Part shown: positions 22,358-35,226 of the stretch, in pieces | How positions within the stretch are numbered: position 1 is the stretch's first letter | How the letters are laid out: each line of letters starts with the position of its first letter | Assembly: GCA_038093975.1 (NCBI GenBank) | Contig: JBBPTG010000142.1 | Span: 1 to 63,760 of the forward strand | Origin: Chalciporus piperatus | Taxonomy: Eukaryota > Basidiomycota > Agaricomycetes > Boletales > Boletaceae | Reading direction: 5' to 3' | Length of the DNA: 63,760 nucleotides | Notes under the pieces: generated by a model | What the model was told of the DNA's origin: nothing | The model's database searches: none | The model's input: only the letters and a program-made list of their open reading frames with translations | Program-made: the position numbers and the translations under genes

Positions 22358-24130
22358 ATGGCCTGGCCGTTCCTGCTCACTTGTTCGATATTATCCACCT
22401 CGTCATATGTGAAGGCAAGTACTGGAAGTAAGTTTCAACCTTTAATCCTCCAACTCGTTTCTCTTTTCGCGTGCTGTCATTGACACAGATGTGTAGCATG
22501 GGTGACGATCCCAATGAACGTTCCCCCCTTTCTCGCAGACGACGGTTTCAATCCTGCAACCGCGCCAACGCTCTTTGGAACGCCACCACAAGAGGTCAAT
22601 CTGACCGTTAACTTGGCATCGGGGGTCATCCTTGCGTATGCTTATGATTGCGTCCTCTGCTCTGGCACATCATCGTTTGATTCGTCATTGTCCTCGACTT
22701 TCAATGTGAGTTTGCGTGTTTCCATGTCGCTCTGCTAGCAAAATGGGGATCTGATTCTGGGGATTCTTTTTCCTGAACGATGGGATCACAGACGTCGCGT
22801 GTGGAATGGGCTTCTTCCACACCGTCATTCGACGGTATAGATGTATACGACACCGTCGGATTCGGTGGTATTTTGAGCATTACAAACCAGTCGTTTGGTA
22901 AGCGATCCCCTTCCCAAGTCTAAAACCGCCTTTTCATATTGAAAATGGCAACGTCATTTCACAGTAAACATCCTTGTCGGTTCGGACTCCAATTTCTCAA
23001 CAGCCTTATGGAACGGCCATCTAGGATTCTTCCTGAATCCATTGAATCCGAGCTCCTGGTCGAGTAATTTCCTTACCCACCTGCACGAATCCTCTTCCCT
23101 GTTGAACCCTGTCGTCGGGATGAGATTCGACCCTATGAAACCGAAAATCACAATTGGAGCACTGGATCCGAATGACTACGAAGGCACAATCAATTGGGTC
23201 CAGATGAGCCAAAACCCGGATCCCAATGGCGATTTATACAATGTTTTTGATTTCGATGGAGTAAAAGGCTACAACGGCGAATTCGTCCCATACGGGGGAA
23301 GCCTAACTGCCGCACTCGATTCTCGTAAGTCAGCGTTCCGGAGAACCCACAGTCGACCCATCCGAGGACTGATCAACTCTGTGTCATACAGTCGCCGAAT
23401 CCATCTTCCTTCCCAACGCAGACCTTTATTTCAATAGCACCAACTTCACAGGTCCCATTCCACGACCCATCGGCCTCGACCCTAAAATCGGGCTGTACCA
23501 ATACAATTGCAACACCAGCTCATCCCCATCCACGGGTCCGACTGGTCCACCTCAATCTCCCTACGTCGCATTCACCACGACCATCAATGGGGTCGACTAT
23601 CAGATCGATTCGGCGACTAACTTGTTGCGACCAACGTCCTTCATGTCGTCGCCGGGGTTTTGTCCTGTTGGGCTCACCAATATGTCTGATACGTTGCAAC
23701 CGAACGTTGTGCTTGGACTCCCATTCCTTAGGAGCGTCTATGTGTACGTGTTCTCCCCGGGCCGTTGGGCTTTCATGCCCTTTTTTCTATTGTGTTGGTA
23801 ACTGACGAGACGGCCTTGACTAGTGCATACCGCTTCCCGACGGACAATTGTCCAGGATACTACGGTTTCGCTTTCCCATCCGGGGCTAACCGAACCCAAT
23901 CCCAAATCTCCCAAACACCGACATCGACACCGACGAACAGCGCACAATGTCTTTCCTTGATCGGTCCGACATCGACGCCGACGGCCAACGTCGTTCTTGC
24001 GCAAGACGTGCACATTTCCAAGAGCACGTACGAAGTTTATGGACAATCGGGGGCACAGCAGGTGCAGTTGTTGGGAGTGGATGATCTTCAGAAGATGGTG
24101 TGGAATTGGACGGATATGTCGTCGGTGTGA
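22358..24130 (+). CDS. Secreted pepsin-fold (peptidase A1-like) protein without catalytic triads
   Basis: Pepsin-family proteases need two Asp residues in DTG motifs. The fold is visible here, but both motifs are altered. The ATG at 22358 gives MAWPFLLTCSILSTSSYVKA, a likely signal peptide. The intron 22428-22496 leads to exon 2 with LFGTPPQEVNLTV, then NLASG where LDTGS is expected, so the first Asp is Asn and Thr-Gly is lost. SSFDSSLSSTFN and a Cys pair (DCVLC) follow, as in A1 peptidases. The second lobe has GSLTAALDS-LAESIFLP across an intron ending at 23392: the Asp is kept, but Thr-Gly is replaced. Several sequons and a Cys pair in the C-lobe fit secretion. About six short introns. No GPI signal is obvious at the end (WTDMSSV). 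It is probably a binding or non-proteolytic relative; the role is unknown. Confidence 0.75.
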
Positions 24131-24634
24131 TACGGGCTATCTTGTCAACGACAGTAATCATGTTTGTAGATTTGCTACGATCTAATAGGTTCCTTGGAAG
24201 GCATTGAAGTTGATTTGGCAATATCTATGGTCTGTACAAGCATTTGCAATTCCATTCACCTTGGTAGGGAACATAACTTATCGAACACCGTTGGCTCATG
24301 GGAAAGACCACCCCAAATGTCGTCGTAGACTGAGTGCTGAGCACTCAAGTTGGACGAATGAGATAACTTAACTTGGAACCGTACAAGATTCTAATAATAC
24401 CGTAGGATTTGCAGCAACGTGTAGTCCTCATTTGTATTCTTCATTGTCTACGGCGACGATGAATATTCAAGTCAAGAACGAATATTGCTGATGGCGAACG
24501 AACATGTTAGGGTTCCCTGGGTCTGACATTAGTCCAGATATCACATGCAATCAGTTACACGTACTCGACGGCGTCCATATCACGTTTAAACGATGATGAA
24601 AGCTATGTGGTGATAGTTCGATCGCTTACAGGTT
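24131..24634. other. Intergenic stretch
   Basis: 3' flanks of two convergent genes. AT-rich; nothing else identified. Confidence 0.6.
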
Positions 24635-25297
24635 TCATTTCAACTGGTCCAAAATGAGCTCCATCTCGTTCACACCTCCATTAGCAGAGTTCGAAGAGAA
24701 GACATCGGCACCCGAAGCCAGCGACTCGATCAGAACGGCAAGACGAGACGGCCCCATGTCCCGTTCCTATACAACGACAACTTGACTCAGTTGACGGACA
24801 CTCGCCCTGAGAGTTCCACGCACCTTGCGTATCTGCTCGAGGTCATCCTTGAATCCCTCCGCGATGGCTGACATCCAAAACTTGCGAAACTTTTCCTTGA
24901 GGGCTTTTTCGGCCTCGGGTGAATCTTTGGGAAGGAATGGAGGGATTTCGGTTGATGGTGGAGGGGGTGAGTCGCGTGGTGGACGACGTTCTTTGCTGGG
25001 GGGTTGTGCAGATGACATCACCACATCACCATCTCCGCCTTCCTCCTCCTCCGATGAGGAAGATGATGACGACGACGACAAAAGTTCTTCTTTTTCCTCC
25101 TCCACCTCTTCCACTACCTTGTTCTTTCCTTTTTCTTTTCTGACTGGAATTGTCACCGTTTTCTTCTCGGTTGAAGTATCGGAGGTCGATGATTCATTTT
25201 CAGAGTCTGACGATGAACTTGACGATGAGTCTGATGCGACTCTTCGTTTCCGTTTTCTGTTTCTTTTTCTTGTCTGTTTCGGTTGTGCTGGTGCCAT
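24635..25297 (-). CDS. RSA3: Ribosome assembly factor, RSA3-like
   Basis: RSA3 acts in early nucleolar assembly of the 60S subunit. Exons 25297-24824 and 24766-24635 (intron 24767-24823) encode 201 residues. The N-terminal half is low complexity: a Lys/Arg-rich start (KRNRKRKRR, a nucleolar signal), poly-Ser and poly-Glu blocks. The conserved C-terminal domain is EKFRKFWMSAIAEGFKDDLEQIRK, then ERDMGPSRLAVLIESLASGADVF, matching the RSA3 pattern of a helix ending in DDL-x2-(I/L)R followed by a helix with L(I)ESL..G...F. This is the only ordered part, as in the yeast protein. The gene is divergent from ADE2 with 101 bp between the two start codons. Family assignment is from motif recall; the short domain leaves some doubt. 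Confidence 0.78.
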
Positions 25298-25398
25298 GAG
25301 AAGAAGACAGTTGCAGCTTATCTGTTTACGTAATAGTCAACAATTGATTTCCGGGTCGTCGATCCGTTTCTGCGACTCGGGATCATCTAACCACAACG
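25298..25398. promoter_or_regulatory. Bidirectional promoter between the RSA3-like gene and ADE2
   Basis: Only 101 bp separate the two opposing start codons, so both 5' leaders and core promoters must share or overlap this space and the neighbouring coding sequence. No clear TATA box is seen. Confidence 0.6.
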
Positions 25399-27390
25399 AT
25401 GAGTAGCAAGATCGTCGGTGTCCTCGGTGCGCGTGAGGCCGCATTCACTGCTATCATATGACATTCCTAACAGTCTCACAACCCACAGATTCATGTCCCC
25501 ACCTAACCATCCGCTGACATAGATCCATCAACAGGCGGAGGCCAACTCGGTCGTATGCTCGCCGCTTCAGCAACTCTGCTCAACATCGACGTCGTCATTC
25601 TAGACGTAGGAAAATCATCTCCAGCCAAACAGATTCTCGCACCTCGCAGCGATGCGCTATCTCATATAGACGGTTCGTTTGCAGACCCGGAAAAGATCAG
25701 AGAACTTGCGAGTAAAGTAGACGTCCTCACCGTCGAAATAGAGCATGTCGACGTGAGCGTGTTGAAGGAAATAGAGTCCACTCAAGGGACAAACGTGGCG
25801 ATCCATCCGAGCCCTTCGACGATCGCGACCATCCAGGACAAGTTGGAGCAGAAAAAGTACCTGCGAGCCAACGGATGTCCCGTCTCCGAATTCGTCGAGG
25901 TAGAATCTACGGTCGAATCAATACAAACTGCCGCGACAACGCTCGGTCTCCCTTTCATGCTGAAAAGCCGAACTCTTGCATACGACGGACGCGGTAACTT
26001 TGTCGTTCGGACTGTCGATCAAGCAGCCGAGGCACTCCAGGCTCTTGCAAACAGGCCACTCTATGCCGAAAAATGGGTCCCTTTCATCAACGAAATCGCA
26101 GTCATGGTCGTGCGCACGACCGAAGGCCAAGTGGTTTCATATCCTGCCGTCGAGACCGTTCACAAGGACAACATCTGTCACCTCGTATTCGCCCCCCTGA
26201 GGAGCCGTGATCCCCTCGTAGCGTTGCGTGCCCAACTCATCGCCGAAGCCGCAGTCAAAACACTCAAGGGCGCTGGCGTCTTTGGCGTAGAAATGTTCCT
26301 CATGGAAGACGGTAATCAAGTTCCCCTCATTCACAGCCAACGTTCATTCTGACTCCTCCCAGGCTCGATGTACATCAACGAAATCGCCCCTCGTCCTCAC
26401 AACTCCGGACACTACACCATCGAAGCCTGCGAAACCTCCCAATACGAAAACCACCTCCGCGCGATCCTCTCCCTTCCTCTCGGAAGTACATCCCTGAAAG
26501 TCCCCTCCACAGCCATGCTCAACATCATCGGCAGCTCTTCCTCCATGGATCCCATCCACTCTTTCGTCTCCACCGCACTCACCATCCCTGGTTGCGCCGT
26601 CCATCTCTACGGTAAATCCGAGTGTCGAAAAGGTCGAAAGATGGGACACGTCACCATCGTCGCTGATAACGATGCTGCTCTCCGCTCCCGTCTCCGTCCA
26701 CTCCTCATCGCACTCCCGATCCCATCGCCTCCCTCCGAGATCGACACCTACGCCCCGCTCGCGCCAACTCCCGGATCAGGTCTCTCGAACGCCCATCCCA
26801 TCGTAGGTATCATCATGGGCTCCGACTCAGACCTCCCAGTGATGCTCCCAGCCGCTCACATCCTCGACCGTTTCTCAATCCCGTACGAACTCACCGTCGT
26901 CTCAGCGCACCGTACCCCCGATCGTCTCGTCTCGTATTCTCGGAGCGCACAAGCACGCGGCTTACGCGTCATCATCGCCGGTGCCGGGGGTGCAGCACAC
27001 CTCCCAGGAATGGTGGCTGCGTTGACAAGCATACCCGTCGTTGGTGTACCCGTCAAAGGGAGCTCGTTGGATGGTGTCGATTCGTTGCACAGTATCGTCC
27101 AGATGCCGGTAAGTGGTTTTCTCGCGTTTTCTCTCTCTCCCTCTTGGGCACGCTGGAATCGGCTTGTGATCATATTCTGATTTGGTATTCAGCGCGGTAT
27201 ACCGGTGGCGACGGTGGCGATCAATGGAGGGATGAATGCGGGTCTTCTTGCTGTCCGGATTTTGGGCGCTGGCATGCCGCATCTATTCACAGCGATGGAA
27301 GAGTACCTCCAAGGACTCGAACGAGAGGTCCTTCAAAAAGTCGACAAGCTAGCAGAGGTCGGTTGGGAAAAGTACGAGGTGAAGCGGTAG
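25399..27390 (+). CDS. ADE2: Phosphoribosylaminoimidazole carboxylase (PurK-PurE fusion)
   Basis: Catalyses carboxylation of AIR in de novo purine synthesis. Exons 25399-25426, 25535-26311, 26363-27108 and 27193-27390 encode 582 residues, close to the 571 of yeast Ade2. Exon 1 is only 28 nt; splicing completes the nucleotide-binding loop GGGQLGRML. The N-terminal ATP-grasp (PurK) half shows [14 protein letters not shown], the Glu-rich [14 protein letters not shown] and [18 protein letters not shown]. The C-terminal PurE half (from about residue 400) shows [49 protein letters not shown] and [15 protein letters not shown], the complete active-site set. It is divergent from the RSA3-like gene and convergent with the ABC transporter. 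Loss in yeasts gives red pigment; this is family knowledge. Confidence 0.96.
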
Positions 27391-27807
27391 GGCACTTGCC
27401 TCAAAAGAAAAAAAAAACGTGTGTGCGTGTGTGTGTGTAGACTTGAGGCCGTCAGGCAGCATGTATGCTATGTTGTATGGGATCGCGAGAGTACCAAGAA
27501 ACGTCGATAATATATATTCGGTGTATGACATGGAAGGATGTGGCGACTTTCGGTTGAGAAAAGTAAATCGGTAAGGCTTTAAGATCAGATACAGCATCTC
27601 CATCTGCCAGCGTGCCCCTGTGTGTAGATTTCGAATTCGAAGAACTAGTAGTACTGGCCACGAAATCGGCGAAAAAGTGCCAAGAAAGAAACATCTATTA
27701 AATTCGGTATGTTATATGACAGTGATATCCATGCATGCATCATGCAGGCGGGGGCACCCACACAGCTTGCTTTTTCGATCCTCGATCCCTCACGCCTCGT
27801 CTACCAT
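27391..27807. other. Convergent intergenic stretch
   Basis: Shared 3' flank of ADE2 and the ABC transporter gene. It contains an A8 run and a short interrupted GT repeat (about 27419-27439). No gene. Confidence 0.6.
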
Positions 27808-30800
27808 CTAGTTCTCTTCTTTGCGAGCTTCCACCACCGCCACCACTTCGTTGGTATCATCAACGCCTTGAACCAACCCAGCCTCGAAAGCCATCGAATA
27901 AAACCGACTCGTCTTATCCGCCAACAACACCTCGGGCGATTCAAACTCGGCAACACGCCCTTGTTCGAGAACGAGTACGCGGTCCGACTCGATGATCGTG
28001 TTCAACCGGTGGCTGTTCGGCGCGGGTGAGCGAGATATAAAAAAAGTTCAGAGGAGAGGGGAGAACGTACGCAATCGTGAGGATCGTCACGTCATGGAAA
28101 ATAGGTCCCCGAATGATCTCCTGAATCGCACGATCGGTATCCAAATCGACCGCCGAGGTTGCTGTTTCAACATCCCGTCAGCCTCAGCCTCAAGTCATAG
28201 CGCCGCGAGCAACCAACATACCTTCGTCGAGAACCAACACTTTGGACTATGACACATCGGGCGCAAAGCATTAGTTAGCAACCATGCACGGACGAGATCA
28301 ATGAGTGCATCCTCACCTTCCTCAAAAGCGCCCTTGCGAAACACAACAGCTGTCTCTGACCCGCCGAGAGCGACGACCCACCCTCTTGAACGGGCGCATC
28401 GAGACCCTCTGCAAGACTTTCCACGTACACTTTCAGATGAGCCTAATCAACCAGGGTCAGTACGATGGGAGTACGACAGTCAGATCGCGAGGCAGAGCAT
28501 GAAAGAGATGAACGCACATGTTCGAGAGCGACCCAAATATCCGCATCTTGGTATTCGCCGATAGGATCGATGTTCTCCCGGAGTGTGCCTTCAAACATAT
28601 CCGGACTCTGTGGGACGATGGATATCACCGAACGAACTATCCCGCGCCAAACGAACGAGTGAGTATCGATCGTATTTATGTACGGATAACACTCACGGTC
28701 ATGCAATCCGACGGTGCTGATGTCGACTCCATCGATAAAGATCTTGCCAGAAGATGCTTCCAAGATCCGGAATAACGCGATGAGGAGCTAAATGCCGCAA
28801 AATCACCATCACCATAAGAACGAGCGAGCGACGTGCGAGATACCCACCGAAGACTTTCCAGCGCCCGTTCTCCCAACGATCCCAATCTTTTCCTTTGGTT
28901 TCTAGCAACGCGAACAAAGTTGAACAAAGAATTCGAGCTGAAGAGTGACAGACGATAACTTACGATCGTCAACGAGATCTCCTTGAGCACCAAGTCCAAC
29001 TCGGGTCGGTAACGCATCGAATACTCCCTACAACATGCACGTGAGTTGTTTGGACGATCGACCTCGAAAATGCATGATATACCGGAACTCGACTTCACCA
29101 GCTCGGGGCCAATCTGCGGGTGGCTTGTTGTCGGGCAATTCGCGAGGTGCCTCCGAAGGTAGCTCGTTGGCATAGTGGATGATCCGCTCCACGCTAACCA
29201 CGTTCTGTTCCACTTCACTCGCCGAGCGTACGAGCCAGTTCTGTGAGACGCCGCATTGTCAGCACACGACGATCGACGGCCGACGCCCCCCCCCAAGAAA
29301 AAAAACTCACCAATGAACCCGTCGTGTTCAACGCATACGACAACACCATGCCCACCAAGCCTGCATCCACGTTACTCGTCGCCACCGCCGCCACCGCCAA
29401 CACGGCCGCAAACAAGATAATGACAGCCCCAACGAACTCGAGACGAACGGCAAGCCAACGGTTGACGGACGTGCTCGGGAGATAACACATCTGGTTTCGA
29501 TCGATTCGACGCGAGTTTTGAGCAGTGAAGATCGCTTGTTGGTTGTACGCTCGGATGGTAGCGAGACCGGCGAGAGATTCGGAGAACCAGGCAAAGATGG
29601 GGGATTTGGAGACGGCGTCGAGGCGCTTCAGTTCGCGAGATGTCGAGAGGTAGTACCTGTAACATACACAGACCAGTCGTCAGAGAGAAGCGCGAACGAG
29701 AAACTTGCGAAGGCATACACAGTCACTCGAGAGTAGAACCACATCAGGGGGATGACCGCCAAAAGGAAAGGAGGGAAACTGAACCCGATGACCAAAATAA
29801 TGGATGCACACACAGCGCACGTCCTGACCAAGTTTTGAATGACCTAGCCGGGTCGTTAGCACACGACGTGCCGCGGTGGGACGATATACTCACTCTGCCC
29901 AAGATCTGGTCGACGACGTAGGTATCACGGGAGAACAGGTTCAAAATTCTAGCGATATTCGTCAACCCGGTGTCATCTCCTCGATCATTAAGACTCGACT
30001 TACCTTCCAGTGGGCGTCATCTCAAAGAAGCTCAGCGGCGCTCGCATGACCGAGTCCAGCATCTGCCAAAAAAGCGATCCATCAGCCCGAATCTCACTCG
30101 CCCTATGATCGTCGAAACTCACCGCGTCATGCAAATACTTTGAGCTCCTCAACGAGCACAACACCCAAATCAACAATGCAGCCGCCGCGCCCATGAACAT
30201 CGACATCAAGTTAAGGAACCCATAGCCCAACAAATACGGATCCGTCAACCCCACATTCGCACCCGACTCCCGATTCCTCTCTCCCCACCACCTCAACATC
30301 ACCGTCGCCGAAACGGAAACGACTTGTTGAAGTACGGTGACGAGGACGAAGAAGAAGAAACCGGTTTTCGAAGCTGCTTGGAGGTACTGGTAGTAAACGT
30401 CCATTTTGACGCGGCCTTGCTCGCTATGTTCTTTGGAGAGACCGGTGCTCGTAGCTTGACGGACGGGAGGCAGGGGTGCGATGACAGCTTTGGTGAAGCT
30501 TTCCCGTCGAACGACTTTCTCAGTGACGGAATCAATGTCGGCGATGAACGTGGGCGTGTCACTGTCGTTCGTCGTCGGCGTCGCAACACCATTCGAACGA
30601 GCGGGCGTCGTCGCTCCGCTGGTTGCACCAGATGATGACCCACCCGTAGCATGATTCTGACTGAAGCACGCGCGTTAGCCTCTGACCACTCTCAACGAAA
30701 AAAGATGCTCACATGAGCTTCCGAACCTCGCCATCGGGATTCAGGATTAGTTGACGGTATGAACCAGATTCGAGAATGATTCCACGACGGAGGTAGGCGA

Positions 30801-33800
30801 GTTGATCAAAGTATTTGAGGTAAGCAATGCTGTTGGTGACGAGGATGCGAGCCTTGGTGGCCAGGATACCTTGAGGGCCGATAACGTTGTCTGAAGAGCG
30901 TCTTATGTCAAGCTTGTGGGAAGGGCAGGGCAGATAACCTACCGAAAACGTGGCGAGCCACATGCGAGTCGACCGCGGCCAAAACATCATCTAGAAGGAC
31001 ACTACAGAATGTCAGAACACGAAACTGATCCATGGCTCTTCGACTCACAGATCGGCTCTAGCGTAAACAGCACGGGCTAATGCAACTCGGGCCCGTTGAC
31101 CACCGCTCAGCTGGGATGTGCGTCAGAAACACGCGGCACTCAGATCGCAAAGAAGACTCACTGTGATGCCTAGACGGAAAACGCTCGGTCACAAACGCCT
31201 TGGTAGGAGATCTGTCCAAAGCTCACCTTTTTCGCCAACTTCAGTAAGATCACCTTGAGGGAGGATCGCCAGATCGGGCATCAACGCGCAAGCTGTGTAC
31301 ATCACCAGTTAGATGTCGCTTCCGAAACTCCCGAGACACATACCTTCAATGACGAGATTGTAAAAGGTTTCATCATACTCGTGCGAGAACAAGATATTCT
31401 CTCGAATGGTGGCAGACAAAATCCTGACACGACCTAGTAAGCTCCCTGCATTCACGAACTCACCCTCGAACTTACCAAGGATTCTGAGCAGCATATGCCA
31501 CATTGCCCGACAAAACCACCTCACCCTCCGTCTTCCTCATATCACCGATGATAGCGGACAACAGACTACTCTGCAGACGAATCAGCAACACGATCCCTTC
31601 CACCAATACGACCGACGACTCACCTTACCGGCCCCAACTCTCCCAAGAATACCAACCAATTCACCTTTGCGGACCGTCAAGTTGATGTCCTGCAGCGTAG
31701 GCTGAATACCGTTCTTTGTCCATTGGAACTCGCCCTCCTTGATCGACAAGACTTCGTCGCCGATTGAGAGAGAACGTTTTTCGATCCGGGCGACGGCATC
31801 TTGTTGGAGCTCTTCGGCATGTAGGAATTCGGAGAGACGTTTGACGGAAACCAGCGCTTCGATGATATTTGACGTCACTTGACTGAACTGTGTAGAACAT
31901 TGGACGTGAGTGGATGATTGGAGCAGAAAAAAAAATCGTACCATCGCGAGGGGGAATTGAAGAAGCATGAAGAGCGAGATGGCTGGGAAGATCACGTCGG
32001 CAGTAAGAGGTCTTGTAGAAAATACCGATGCAGTTGCGAAAGAGCTAAACGCGACGATGACTGTGATATGCAGTTAGAACAATCTCTAGAACTCATATAT
32101 ATGCAGAAACCTACGTGGAATACCGCCCCAAAGAGTCGAGTTCAGAGATGTGACGATGCCAATCTTACGAAGCACCTTGAGTTCCAAATCGTTACGAACG
32201 TGAAGAATGCGGCGAATAAATGCGTATTCCCATGCATAAAGCTTGATGCTATAAGAGCGTGAGCACATACTGGACCTTGACAAGAAGCGATGTACCTCTT
32301 GATGTTAGCGAGAAGCTCGCTCATGAGCCTGGTTCGTGAATCCCGATTCTTCATTTGTTGTTCTTGCATCTTCTTGAGAATTCGTGCAATGGACGTGTTC
32401 AAGGGTATTGAGAAAATCATAATCGCGACTCCAACGAATGCGGACCAACCGAGGAGGTTATAAAGGGAGACAAACGCCAGGGTAATCTAAGCACGACGTC
32501 CGAGAGTCAGCAATCATTCGCATAAAGCAATGACAAGTCATATACCTGGTATGGACCTGAAATCGCGATCAATCCATATGTGCAAAGATCCTGCAACCTC
32601 GTCGCATCGACCGACATCAAGTTGACAATATCTCCAGAAGCACGGCCACGTTCGTTGCTGGAGAGGACAAGCGCCTTGTTGTAAATGGCTGTCACGAGAC
32701 CAGCACGAACACGCATTCCAGTCTCGAAGCAAACCTGAAAGTACTGCAAACGTATATACCCTTCAGCCTCGGATCTCTGAAAGGTGAAATGTATGTTACC
32801 TGGTGAAGAACGGTGGTTTGGGCCAAAGACGCGACGAACATGAGGAGCGCGATGGAATAACCTTGGAGTGGGCTCGATTCACCCACGAGGTCGCCACCCT
32901 TGGTATCCTGGTACTGGGAAATATATGCCAAAAGCCAGCGCAAGAGTTGCGGCTGGACGAATGCCAAAGTGTCCTGCAATATTTTGAGAAAGGCGGCCCA
33001 CAGGTAAGGACCACCATAAGCGGCGAAGATCGCAGTCCATAATCCGGAGCTGTACAGATTTCAGACAAAAAGTCTTTCTCGTCGATCGGATAAACTTACT
33101 ACTTCTCGAGAGCGCGTTGCAGGTCGTTTCCGAGGGTGGCGGATTCGTCGCGAGGGACGAGGACTGGCAAGTCGTCTTCTGTGATGACGACCTTTGATCC
33201 TTTGCGCAACAAAGGTGTCAACCACGCGAAGGTCCATATACTGAATATGTTTGCGGTAATCGTCGGGTTATCCGTGTTAGCGTCACCTGCATCATCTGGG
33301 GAGATGCATTCGATGGCGAAAGAAAGCAATCCGAGGGAAAGGACAGCCCATCTCAAAGGAACGAAAGGAACGATTGGGTATGTCTCGGAGTAAGAACGCG
33401 TCCAGATAGCGACTGCGATGGTGTAGCATGGCCAGAAGAGCAACAAGATGGTTGAAGACGACCTTGTTTTGGTATGGTTTAGACGCGTTAAGAACGACGC
33501 GACGACGAGAGCGATCGGTTCGAGTATGTAGGGCAACTCGACCGCTGTTCTGAACCGATCGGTGTGAACAAAGTAGAGGTTGGCTTTACTTGTCAGACAT
33601 GCGAGACCGAGGAGAGTCTGCGAGTTCTGGATGAAGAGAGGGACAGATAGACGGGGATAGAGAGCACTGACCAATTTTGCGTATAGTCTCCAGCGACTGT
33701 TTCTGGTTATCTCACGCGACTGGGTATAGGACAGCAGACCGATTCTCGGGAGGGCGGTGAGGACGAGGATGGCGAGGAGTGACGCGAGAATGAGGCCCTC

Positions 33801-33878
33801 CTCGACACAAAGGGAGAGGTCAAATTCCCGCAGGTGAGACTGCCACTGCCAACCATCCCGGTCTCGACATTGAGCCAT
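27808..33878 (-). CDS. ABCC/MRP-type ABC transporter (Ycf1/Bpt1-like)
   Basis: Probably a vacuolar or plasma-membrane exporter of glutathione or organic-anion conjugates. The ATG at 33878 opens a TMD0-like N-terminus with several helices, then the linker [21 protein letters not shown] typical of ABCC proteins. TMD1 follows (33100-31900). NBD1 has Walker A GRVGAGKSS (about 31640, split by an intron), signature [14 protein letters not shown] (about 31100) and Walker [12 protein letters not shown], with Asp instead of the catalytic Glu and ILVTNS in place of the H-loop His. TMD2 is at about 30400-29000. NBD2 has GRTGAGKSS, signature [16 protein letters not shown] (about 28340-28390), [14 protein letters not shown] and a final [19 protein letters not shown]. 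One degenerate and one canonical ATP site is normal for the family. About twenty introns are implied; not every junction was solved. Stop at 27808-27810. Confidence 0.92.
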
Positions 33879-34026
33879 CTCGACGACGATGGCGACTGCT
33901 TAGACTCGGTCGACTCCGTTTGTCAGAGTTTTATCCAGCAATTTCGATGACAAATAGAGACACGTAATAAAAGATGACTACAACGATGACGACATCACCG
34001 CAATTCACCGAGGTACACCCGACTAC

Positions 34027-35226
34027 TTACTGCGTGAAGTTAAACGACCTGATCGACCCCCGCGAGTACAGTTCTCTACGACGACGAGGGACCGCCATCC
34101 TCCGCGACTGACTCCCGTTATCGAGTGACTCTACTGACGTAGCTTGAATCATGTTCGGGATCGACAGATTCTCCGTCAGCGCTGCGTGCATGTTGCGTTC
34201 CATTCGAACTTGCTTCGGCGTAGCTGCCTTGTCTTCGCCGTCGACGACGTTCGCGATCCTGATATCCGCGAGTGCCCGTCTCTTCGACTCCACCGTCTTG
34301 TCCACGTCCAAAACCTTTGTTGACCCAGATCCATTCTCCCCTCTCGCATCTCCGAGCCGATCCAGATGAAGACGACGGCGGAGAGCACCTTCCACGAGGA
34401 GCTGGACGTATTCCTTCCGCTGAGTGCCGCCCCGTCCGCCACTTTTCCCGACCGGAGACGCAGCAGCGACAGCAGTCACCGCGCGACGCGGTCCTGCAGA
34501 GCGTTCCTCCCACACAAACGGCACCGTCGTTGGCATATACTTGATGACCCTCGTGTCATGCATACCGATCGAAGGACCTAACTGCATCGCACGTCAGACC
34601 ATCTTCCCCTCACGGCAACGCACATTCGCAAACGTTACCTACCATGCGCGAGACATGCTGAATGTCTAACAACAACTCCGTCTTGATCACCTCCAACTTG
34701 GCCGCGATGAATGCCTGTCCAACACGAAAGTTGTAACTCTGGCGTCAGGTGTCAGCCACTCTTGCTCACCTCGTCGACTTCCAGCTGGAGTACTCGGGTC
34801 TTCGAAAGCCGAAGTAGGAACACGAACGAAGACGCCCTTGAAATGATCAACATCTGCCACGGTCGAACAGATCCATCGGTCAACGCCATGGTCATCGCAT
34901 CCTGTAGGTATGCACGCGTATATGCGCAGCGGTCAGCGAGCTACGCTTAGGCCAAGACGCTAACCGTGACTGACCATCACAGAACCACTGCCGTCCAATG
35001 CGTCCATCAACCCGATCGCTTCTTGCTGAGCTTCTTTCACCACGGATCGAATCACTTGCATGAGCACGAGATATGCGTTCCACAACGTCTGGATCAAGCG
35101 ATAGATGTCGAGTATGAGTTGCAAGATGGAAGGCATGCCGGGCGGGTGTGGTGGTGGTGGTGGTGGTGGTGGTGGTGGTGGTGGTGGTGGGGTGAGGGAA
35201 ATGTCTGGAGGTACGCTTGAGTTCAA
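34027..35226 (-). CDS. Unknown protein with N-terminal polyproline run
   Basis: Not recognised. The ATG at 35226 opens MNSSVPPDISLT followed by 14 prolines, then PPGMPSILQLILDIYRLI, a hydrophobic helix pattern continuing through NAYLVLMQVIRSVVKEAQ. The next exons (34680-34915) read ALTDGSVRPWQMLIISRASS and IAAKLEVIKTELLLDIQHVS. The last exon (34027-34587) has GPSIGMHDTRVIKYMP and a basic, disordered tail (RRMAVPRRRRELYSRG). Splice sites are plausible but exact joins are uncertain. The 3' end lies 148 bp from the start of the ABC transporter on the same strand. The proline run could bind profilin, SH3 or WW domains; this is only a possibility. Confidence 0.5.
35146..35192 (+). repeat. GTG trinucleotide repeat encoding polyproline on the minus strand
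   Basis: About fifteen near-perfect GTG/TGG units. On the minus strand they are CCA codons giving the proline run of the unknown protein. Likely length-polymorphic. Confidence 0.9.

Noticed and set aside
27419..27439. GT repeat as a microsatellite
   Set aside because: Too short and interrupted to list as a repeat element.
30324..30635. Plus-strand 103-residue frame within the ABC transporter
   Set aside because: Opposite strand of transporter exons; Arg/Asp/Glu composition typical of antisense frames.
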